A stretch of 10,524 nt of DNA from Candidatus Aminicenantota bacterium (lineage in GTDB: Bacteria > Acidobacteriota > Aminicenantia > Aminicenantales > JAFGBC01): assembly GCA_016933355.1 (NCBI GenBank), contig JAFGBC010000083.1, forward strand, positions 1-10,524. Direction: 5' to 3'. The stretch's first letter is position 1. Each line of letters opens with the position of its first letter. Under the pieces are notes generated by a model. That model saw only the letters and a list, made by a program, of their open reading frames with translations. It had not been told where the DNA came from and ran no database searches. Both the position numbers and the translations under genes were made by a program. Shown one piece after another: positions 5,048 to 10,524 of this stretch.

Positions 5048-6173
5048 GGTCGGCGGAATGAGCGCCGCCGGCCTCTACGTCCATTTTCCGTTCTGCCGGA
5101 CGAAGTGTCCCTACTGCCATTTTGCCAGCGGCCCCGGCGACGGCGCGCGGATCGGTCTCTGGAGGTCCGGCCTGGAGATCGAGCTCGACGGCGCGACCCC
5201 GCGCCGCCAGGCCATCGATACGCTCTATGTCGGCGGCGGAACGCCGTCTCTCATGGAGCCGGATATGATCCTGGAGCTGGCCGCTCGCATCCGGCGCCTC
5301 CCGGGGGCGGACCTCCGCGAGTTCACGCTCGAGGTCAACCCCGGCCGCATCGATCGGCTCCGGCTCGCCGCCTGGAAAGAGGCCGGCGTGAGCCGTCTCA
5401 GCCTCGGCGTCCAATCCTTCGAGGATCGCTTGTTGAGGGTCCTGGGCCGGGACCATACGGCTTCGGAAGCGCTGGCCTTCTACGACGCCTGCCGCGGGGC
5501 GGGTTTCGAGGACATCGGTATCGACCTCATGATCGGCCTGCCGGGGGAGGGGCGGCAGCGGCCGGCCGAGATTCTGGACAACGTCCGCCGGCTCGGGCCC
5601 GACCACGTTTCGGTCTACATCCTCGAGGAGACCGCGGGGCTTCCCATCGCGTCCGCCCTCGACGCCGACCCTCCCGACGAGGATGCCGTCGCCGCCGCCT
5701 ACGAGGACATCGGCCGGGGTTTGAAGGAGCTCGGCTACGAGCATTACGAGATCTCGAATTACGCCCGTCCCGGCCGCCGCTGCCTCCATAACCTGAAGTA
5801 TTGGCGCAGCGAGCCCTTTATCGGCGTCGGCCCTTCCGCTTGTTCCCGGATCAGCGGCGAGCGCTGGTGCAACCGAGAGGACCTGGAAGGCTGGGCCCGC
5901 GCTCTGCGGGCCGGGGAAGATCCGAGGGCGGAGGTTGTCCGGCTCGACCCCGTCCGGCTGGCGTCCGAAGCGCTCATCTTCGGGCTCAGGCTGCGCGAAG
6001 GCGTCCGGACGTCCGACCTTCGGACCCGAATCGGGGTCGACGTCCGTGAGCTGTTCGACCAGACGATCGCGGAGCTGGCGGCCGAGGGTTGGCTGGAGAC
6101 GGAGGGAGACCGGCTGGCGATTCCCGAGGAGCGCTGGCTCCTCTCCAATCAGGTCTTTTCGAAATTCGCCTGA
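5046..6173 (+). CDS. hemW: Radical SAM heme chaperone HemW-like
   Basis: This 375-residue protein matches HemW, the HemN-related radical SAM protein that binds heme and is thought to deliver it to target proteins. The cluster motif is CRTKCPYC (Cys17, 21, 24), followed by HFAS where HemN proteins would have another Cys, which favours HemW over the oxygen-independent coproporphyrinogen oxidase HemN. The SAM-binding GGGTPS is at 63-68, followed by LEVNP (95-99), RLSLGVQSF (117-125), IDLMIGLPG (159-167) and YEHYEISNYARPG (231-243). HNLKYW (248-253) and the C-terminal LLSNQVFSKF (365-374) are typical HemW marks. In GVGPSACSR (260-268) a Cys stands where I remember a His in many relatives. Neither ATG (5046 or 5058) has a good ribosome binding site; both keep the domain whole. 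It lies 15 bp before the alkD-like gene. Older annotations call this family coproporphyrinogen oxidase. Confidence 0.9.
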   Translation: MVGGMSAAGLYVHFPFCRTKCPYCHFASGPGDGARIGLWRSGLEIELDGATPRRQAIDTLYVGGGTPSLMEPDMILELAARIRRLPGADLREFTLEVNPGRIDRLRLAAWKEAGVSRLSLGVQSFEDRLLRVLGRDHTASEALAFYDACRGAGFEDIGIDLMIGLPGEGRQRPAEILDNVRRLGPDHVSVYILEETAGLPIASALDADPPDEDAVAAAYEDIGRGLKELGYEHYEISNYARPGRRCLHNLKYWRSEPFIGVGPSACSRISGERWCNREDLEGWARALRAGEDPRAEVVRLDPVRLASEALIFGLRLREGVRTSDLRTRIGVDVRELFDQTIAELAAEGWLETEGDRLAIPEERWLLSNQVFSKFA

Positions 6174-6188
6174 CGAAAGGAGCCGTCC

Positions 6189-6947
6189 ATGAATAAGAGT
6201 ATTCCGTCCCCGCGCCGGATCGCCGAGGAGGCCGCCCGGCTCTATCGCGCCAAGGCGAACCCGGCCCGGGCCGCGCAAGCGCAGAAATACTTCAAGGACC
6301 GGGTCCGCTGCTTCGGCCTGTCGTCGCCCGAGGCCAGGGAGATCGCCGCCGGGCTCTACCTCAAGGTCAAGGGCGCCTGGTCCGCGGCCGAGGCCGTCGC
6401 GCTGGGCGACATCGTCTTCCGCCGGCCCGAGCTCGAGTTCAAAGGCCTGGGCGCGCTGATGCTTCTCCGCTTCAAGAAGGGCTTTCCCAAGAGCCTGTTC
6501 GATAAGATCAAGGGCTGGCTGGCGGCCGACCTCCTCGACAACTGGGCCTCGGTCGACATCCTCTGTCCGGACGCGGTCGGCGCCCTCCTCGTCGCCTATC
6601 CCGAGCTCCGGACGAAAATCAAGGCCTGGGCCGTCCATCCCAACCTTTGGGTCCGGCGCGGCTCGCTCGTCTCGTACATCAAGCTCGCCAAGCGGGCCGA
6701 ATTCACGCCGAAGGCCTATGCCATGGCCCGCGCTCATTTCGGGTCGCGGGACGACCTGATCCACAAGGCGACCGGCTGGCTCCTGCGCGAGGCGGGCAAG
6801 GCCGACATGGGGGCCCTCGAAGCGTTCCTGCGCGCGCACGGTCCGGCCGTCCCGCGCACGGCCCTCCGCTACGCAATCGAGCGCTTCCCGGCCGCCAAGC
6901 GGCGGGCGCTCCTCGAAGCGACGCGGAAAAAAGAGCGGATTCCCTAG
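6189..6947 (+). CDS. AlkD-like DNA alkylation repair glycosylase
   Basis: This 252-residue, mostly helical protein resembles the AlkD family of HEAT-like repeat glycosylases, which remove positively charged alkylated purines from DNA. Three marks line up with Bacillus cereus AlkD as I remember it: DNWASVD (117-123), whose Trp119 and Asp123 match Trp109 and catalytic Asp113; WVRRGS (154-159), whose Arg pair includes the DNA-contacting Arg; and HKATGWLLREAGK (192-204), whose Trp197 matches Trp187. The Trp-to-Trp spacing (78) is also the same. The N-terminal helix has the usual KYFKDRVRCFGLS entry (33-45). The tail (236-252) is basic. AAGGAG at 6177-6182 sets the start. It probably shares a transcript with hemW; I know of no shared pathway. 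Confidence 0.87.
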   Translation: MNKSIPSPRRIAEEAARLYRAKANPARAAQAQKYFKDRVRCFGLSSPEAREIAAGLYLKVKGAWSAAEAVALGDIVFRRPELEFKGLGALMLLRFKKGFPKSLFDKIKGWLAADLLDNWASVDILCPDAVGALLVAYPELRTKIKAWAVHPNLWVRRGSLVSYIKLAKRAEFTPKAYAMARAHFGSRDDLIHKATGWLLREAGKADMGALEAFLRAHGPAVPRTALRYAIERFPAAKRRALLEATRKKERIP

Positions 6948-6955
6948 CCGGATTT

Positions 6956-6964
6956 TGCTATAGT
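6956..6964 (+). promoter_or_regulatory. Extended -10 promoter of the tricorn-like protease gene
   Basis: TGC followed by TATAGT (6959-6964) makes a good extended -10, right after the stop of the alkD-like gene. No clear -35 is visible at 17 bp, which is common for extended -10 promoters. Transcription would start near 6971, and AGGAGG at 6983-6988 lies in the short leader. Confidence 0.6.
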
Positions 6965-6992
6965 AAAAACTCTTTCGGTCTTAGGAGGCCTG

Positions 6993-9900
6993 ATGAACGC
7001 CCGAAACGCCGTTTCGATCCTGATCGTTTGCCTGGCCCTGGGCTTTGCCGTCGCGTCGCCGGCGGCCGCCCAGGAGGAGGCGCGGCTGCTCCGCTTCCCT
7101 TCCGCGTCCGCGACGCAGATCGTGTTCACGAGCGCCGGCGACCTTTACACGGTCCCGGTCGCGGGCGGGATCGCCCGCAAGCTGACCGGCCACGCCGGCT
7201 ACGAGTGCTTCGCCCGCTTCTCGCCGGACGGGAAGTGGATCGCCTTCACCGGCGAGTACGACGGCAATCGCGAGGTCTATCTCGTCCCCGCCCAAGGCGG
7301 CGTGCCCAAGCGGCTGACCTATACGCCGACGCTGGGCCGCGACGACATCTCGGACCGGATGGGGCCCAATAACCTGGTCATGGGCTGGACGCGCGATGCG
7401 AAGAAGATCGTCTTCCGCTCCCGGATGACGGAGTGGAACGACTTCAACGGCCAGCTCTACCTCGTGCCGGCCGAGGGCGGCCGGCCCGAACAGATCCCGC
7501 TGCCGCGCGGCGGCTTCTGCTCGTTCTCCCCCGGCGACGACAAGCTCGCCTACAACCGGATCTTCCGCGAGTTCCGGACCTGGAAGCGCTACCGGGGCGG
7601 CATGGCCGACGACGTCTGGATCTACGATTTCGCGAAGAAGACGGTCGAAAACGTCACCGACAACCCGGCCCTGGACATCATCCCGATGTGGGCGGGGGAC
7701 CGGATCTACTTCTTGTCCGACCGCGACGACGCGCGGCGCATGAACCTCTTTGTCTACGACCTGAAGGCCAAGACGACCCGCCGGCTGACGAGCTTCACCG
7801 AGTTCGACGTCAAGTTCCCCTCGCTCGGTCCGGACGCGATCGTCTTCGAGAACGGCGGTTATATCTACCGCTTCGACCTCGCCTCCGAGCAGACAGCCAA
7901 GGTTCCCATCGTGATCGCCGACGACCGCCTCTGGGAACGGACGCGGTTGGCCAAGGTCGGCGACCAGGTCACGAACTTCGAGATCGGGCCCGACGGCAAG
8001 AGGGCCCTGTTCGGCGCCCGGGGCGATGTCTTCACGGTCCCGGCCAAGTACGGAAACGCCCGCAACCTGACCCGGACGCCGGGCGTTCATGAGCGGAACT
8101 CCAAGTGGTCGCCCGACGGACGGTGGGTGGCCTACATCTCGGACAAGTCCGGGACGGACGAGGTCTGGGTCACGGCGGCGGACGGCTCCGCCCCGCCGCG
8201 CCAGCTGACCGAGAACGGCGACACCTACAAGTATCAGATCCTCTGGTCTCCGGACGGGACGAAACTCCTCTGGTCCGACAAGAAGCTCCGCCTTCAATAC
8301 GTCGACGTCAAGACCCGGAGGGTCGTCGAGGTCGACAAGGCCGAACGCTGGGAGATTACCGACTACGCCTGGTCGCCGGACAGCCGCTGGATCGTCTACG
8401 CCCGGCCCATGACCGAGCCGATGACCCGGATCTTCCTTTACTCGCTCACGTCGAAGGAGCGGATCGAGGCGACGGACGGCTGGTACGAATCCAACGGGCC
8501 CGCCTTCTCGTCGGACGGGAAGTACGTCGTCTTCGTCTCCGACCGCGACTTCAACCCCGTCTTCAGCCGGACCGAGTGGAACCATGCCTACCGGTCCATG
8601 TCCAGGGTCTACCTCCTGGCCCTGGCCAAGGCGACGAAATCCCCGTTCGAGCCCAAGAGCGACGAGGTCGCCGTCAAGAAGGAGGAGCCCGCCGCGACGG
8701 CCGGCAAATCCAAGGCCAAGGGCGATAAAGACGCCAAGCCCGAGGCCGCCGCGGTTCCGGCCGTCAAAGTCGACGCCGACGGGATCAAGGGGCGGATCAT
8801 CGCCCTCCCGATCGAGGTCGCCGGCTACGGCCAGGTGAGCGCCGTCGGCGATACCGTGTACTATCTCAAGCGGGGGGACCGGGACACGGCCGCGTCCCTG
8901 AAGATGTACAGCCTGACCGACCTCAAGGAGACCGACCTCGGGGCGGTCGACGGCTACGAGATCTCGACCGACCTGAAAAAGATGCTGGTCGCCAAGGACC
9001 GGAGCTATGCCATCATCGACCTCGCCAAGACGCCGGTCAAGCTCGACGAGAAGCTCGACCTCGGCGGTCTGGAGGTTGTCCTCGACCTGCGCCGGGAATG
9101 GGACCAGATCTTCGACGAGTGCTGGCGGCAGATGAAGGATTTCTTTTACGACCCGAACATGCACGGCGTCGATTGGGAGGCCCTCCGCCTCCGCTACGCC
9201 CCGCTGGCCCGGGCCGCCGCCCACCGGGCCGACCTGACCTACGTCATCGGGGAGCTCATCGGCGAGCTGAGCGCCGGACATACCTACGTCGGCGGCGGGG
9301 ACCTGCCCCGGGTCCCGCGCCTCGCGATGGGCATGCTGGGCGCCCGACTCGAGCGGGACGCCGCCACGGGCTATTACCGGGTCGCCCGCATCCTGCGCGG
9401 CGCCAACTGGAATCCCGCGCTTCGCTCGCCCTTGACCGAGGTCGGCGTCGACGTTCGCGAAGGGGAGTATCTGATCGCGGTCGACGGGACGCCCGTCAAC
9501 GGCCTGAGCGACGTCCAGGAAGCCCTGGTCAACACGGCCGGACGCCAGGTCCGGCTCCGGGTCAACGCTGTCCCGGCCGAGAAGGGGAGCCGCGAGGTCG
9601 TCGTCGTCCCGACGGCGACCGAGAACGCCCTCTACTACGAAGACTGGGTCCAGCGGACGACCGAAAAGGTCGAGACGGCGACGGGCGGCCTGGTCGGCTA
9701 CGTCCACATCCCCGACATGGGCGTCGGCGGCCTCAACGAGTTCGTGCGCCGCTTCTATCCCCAGCTCCGCAAGAAAGCGCTGATCGTCGACGTTCGCGGC
9801 AACGGCGGCGGCAACGTTTCGCCGATGGTCCTGGAGCGTCTCCGTCGGGAGATGGTGATGATCGAGGTCGCCCGCAACACGACGCCGGGACCCGACCCGG

Positions 9901-10295
9901 CCGACCTCCTGGTCGGCCCCAAGGTCTGTCTCTGCGACGAGTTCTCGGCCTCGGACGGCGATATCTTCCCTTATCGCTTCAAGACGATGGGGCTGGGCCC
10001 GCTCATCGGCAAACGGACCTGGGGCGGCGTCGTCGGCATCCGCGGAACCCTCCCGCTCCTGGACGGCGGCGTCCTCAACAAGCCCGAGTTCGCGCCCTAC
10101 AGCAAGGACGGCAAGGACTGGGTCATCGAAGGCCGCGGCGTCGAGCCCGATATCGTCGTCGACAACGACCCGGCCCGCGAGTTCGCCGGGATCGACGACC
10201 AGCTCGATAAGGCGATCGAGGTCATCCTGGCCGAGCTCAAGGCCAAGGGGCGGGATCTCCCCCCCGCGCCGCCCTTCCCCAAGAAGCATAAGTGA
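6993..10295 (+). CDS. Exported tricorn-like S41 serine protease with beta-propellers and PDZ
   Basis: This 1100-residue protein has the full tricorn layout. A Sec signal peptide covers 1-26 (cleavage near AAA before QEEA). About ten PD40-type propeller blades follow, such as ARFSPDGKWIAF (74-85), KWSPDGRWVAY (371-381), LWSPDGTKLLW (418-428) and AWSPDSRWIVY (459-469), with a five-to-six-blade set to about 320 and a second set to about 545. A Lys/Ala/Glu-rich linker lies at 549-599. The helical C1 region with EWDQIFDECWRQMKDFFYD (702-720) and GELSAGHTYVGGGD (757-770) precedes a PDZ domain (about 775-875) and the S41 core (about 880-1070). Expected active-site residues are His763, Ser987 in SASDGD, the glycines of RGNGGG (935-940) and Glu1051 in GVEPD. 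The Ser before His in archaeal tricorn is Gly762 here. It probably degrades peptides in the periplasm, unlike the cytosolic archaeal enzyme. AGGAGG at 6983-6988 sets the start. Confidence 0.92.
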   Translation: MNARNAVSILIVCLALGFAVASPAAAQEEARLLRFPSASATQIVFTSAGDLYTVPVAGGIARKLTGHAGYECFARFSPDGKWIAFTGEYDGNREVYLVPAQGGVPKRLTYTPTLGRDDISDRMGPNNLVMGWTRDAKKIVFRSRMTEWNDFNGQLYLVPAEGGRPEQIPLPRGGFCSFSPGDDKLAYNRIFREFRTWKRYRGGMADDVWIYDFAKKTVENVTDNPALDIIPMWAGDRIYFLSDRDDARRMNLFVYDLKAKTTRRLTSFTEFDVKFPSLGPDAIVFENGGYIYRFDLASEQTAKVPIVIADDRLWERTRLAKVGDQVTNFEIGPDGKRALFGARGDVFTVPAKYGNARNLTRTPGVHERNSKWSPDGRWVAYISDKSGTDEVWVTAADGSAPPRQLTENGDTYKYQILWSPDGTKLLWSDKKLRLQYVDVKTRRVVEVDKAERWEITDYAWSPDSRWIVYARPMTEPMTRIFLYSLTSKERIEATDGWYESNGPAFSSDGKYVVFVSDRDFNPVFSRTEWNHAYRSMSRVYLLALAKATKSPFEPKSDEVAVKKEEPAATAGKSKAKGDKDAKPEAAAVPAVKVDADGIKGRIIALPIEVAGYGQVSAVGDTVYYLKRGDRDTAASLKMYSLTDLKETDLGAVDGYEISTDLKKMLVAKDRSYAIIDLAKTPVKLDEKLDLGGLEVVLDLRREWDQIFDECWRQMKDFFYDPNMHGVDWEALRLRYAPLARAAAHRADLTYVIGELIGELSAGHTYVGGGDLPRVPRLAMGMLGARLERDAATGYYRVARILRGANWNPALRSPLTEVGVDVREGEYLIAVDGTPVNGLSDVQEALVNTAGRQVRLRVNAVPAEKGSREVVVVPTATENALYYEDWVQRTTEKVETATGGLVGYVHIPDMGVGGLNEFVRRFYPQLRKKALIVDVRGNGGGNVSPMVLERLRREMVMIEVARNTTPGPDPADLLVGPKVCLCDEFSASDGDIFPYRFKTMGLGPLIGKRTWGGVVGIRGTLPLLDGGVLNKPEFAPYSKDGKDWVIEGRGVEPDIVVDNDPAREFAGIDDQLDKAIEVILAELKAKGRDLPPAPPFPKKHK

Positions 10296-10306
10296 CGGGA
10301 GGCTAG

Positions 10307-10524
10307 ATGACGGACGGGACGGATAAGGATAAGATCAAGGTCAGCTGCCCCGAGTGCGGGGCGACCAACAATTACCCGGCGGGAACGCAGGGGAAGGCGG
10401 TCGTCTGCGGCCGCTGTAAAACCCCGCTGCCCGCCCCGGGAACGGTCCTCGAGCTGACGCCCGACCGGCTCCACAAGCTGATCCAGACGGCGGCTTTGCC
10501 GATCCTGATCGACTTCAGCTCGGA
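10307..10524 (+). CDS. TrxC-like thioredoxin with N-terminal zinc ribbon, partial (3' end missing)
   Basis: Only the first 72 codons are in the window. The N-terminus holds two CxxC pairs, CPEC (14-17) and CGRC (34-37), forming a zinc-ribbon-like knuckle. A thioredoxin domain then begins: VLELTPDRLHKLIQ followed by LPILIDFSS, the beta strand just before the expected WCxxC active site, which lies past the edge. This order is that of thioredoxin 2 (TrxC), a cytoplasmic disulfide reductase with a zinc site. There is no signal peptide. GGGAGG at 10297-10302 sets the start, and the gene follows the protease by 11 bp, so they probably share a transcript. The active-site motif cannot be checked here. 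Confidence 0.82.
   Translation, partial: MTDGTDKDKIKVSCPECGATNNYPAGTQGKAVVCGRCKTPLPAPGTVLELTPDRLHKLIQTAALPILIDFSS

Noticed and set aside
4923..6839. An open frame of 638 codons on the minus strand
   Set aside because: It spans the hemW and alkD-like genes in reverse and crosses the terminator and their gap; its composition is that of a codon-bias shadow.
6981..10289. An open frame of 1102 codons on the minus strand
   Set aside because: It mirrors the protease gene codon for codon, contains no recognisable domain, is rich in Asp/Arg/Val/Gly as expected for a reversed GC-rich gene, and lacks a credible start. The plus-strand protein has a signal peptide, propeller blades and an S41 core.
1..10524. 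CRISPR arrays, tRNA/rRNA genes, insertion sequences, attachment sites
   Set aside because: I looked for regularly spaced repeats, cloverleaf-like segments and terminal inverted repeats and saw none. All long gaps between genes are under about 220 bp and are accounted for mainly by promoters and a terminator.

Overview
The window is GC-rich bacterial chromosome, densely packed and coded almost entirely on the plus strand. The gene set is bacterial: galactokinase, HemW, an AlkD-type glycosylase, an exported tricorn-like S41 protease, a TrxC-like thioredoxin and a Tat-exported small protein. The sigma70-type promoters and AGGAGG ribosome binding sites are also ordinary. The style (strong C/G bias at codon position 3, many exported beta-rich proteins, an exported tricorn homologue) resembles Acidobacteriota-type lineages such as Candidatus Aminicenantes. 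That placement is my inference and rests on no marker gene.

Layout. (1) Positions 1-305, minus strand: the 5' part of a gene for an exported, probably beta-propeller-like protein, cut by the window edge. (2) 306-522: a divergent intergenic region with a near-consensus promoter for the minus gene and a perfect -10 box for the plus genes. (3) 523-2365: a translationally coupled three-gene unit made of a membrane ICMT/PEMT-type methyltransferase, a soluble class I SAM methyltransferase and a Tat-exported TIGR04076-like protein. (4) 2456-3712: galactokinase with its own promoter and a GTG start. (5) 3767-5012: a strong promoter, two tandem paralogous small exported proteins of unknown function, and a good intrinsic terminator. 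(6) 5018-6947: hemW and an alkD-like gene, 15 bp apart. (7) 6956-10524: a long exported tricorn-like protease followed 11 bp later by a TrxC-like thioredoxin, cut by the right edge.

Most of the window is ordinary housekeeping or accessory metabolism and export. The least explained parts are the tandem paralogue pair with its own promoter and terminator (3767-5012) and the methyltransferase/methyltransferase/Tat-protein cassette (523-2365). I see no CRISPR array, tRNA, rRNA, insertion sequence or phage gene, and I could not identify a clearly new defence or mobile system.
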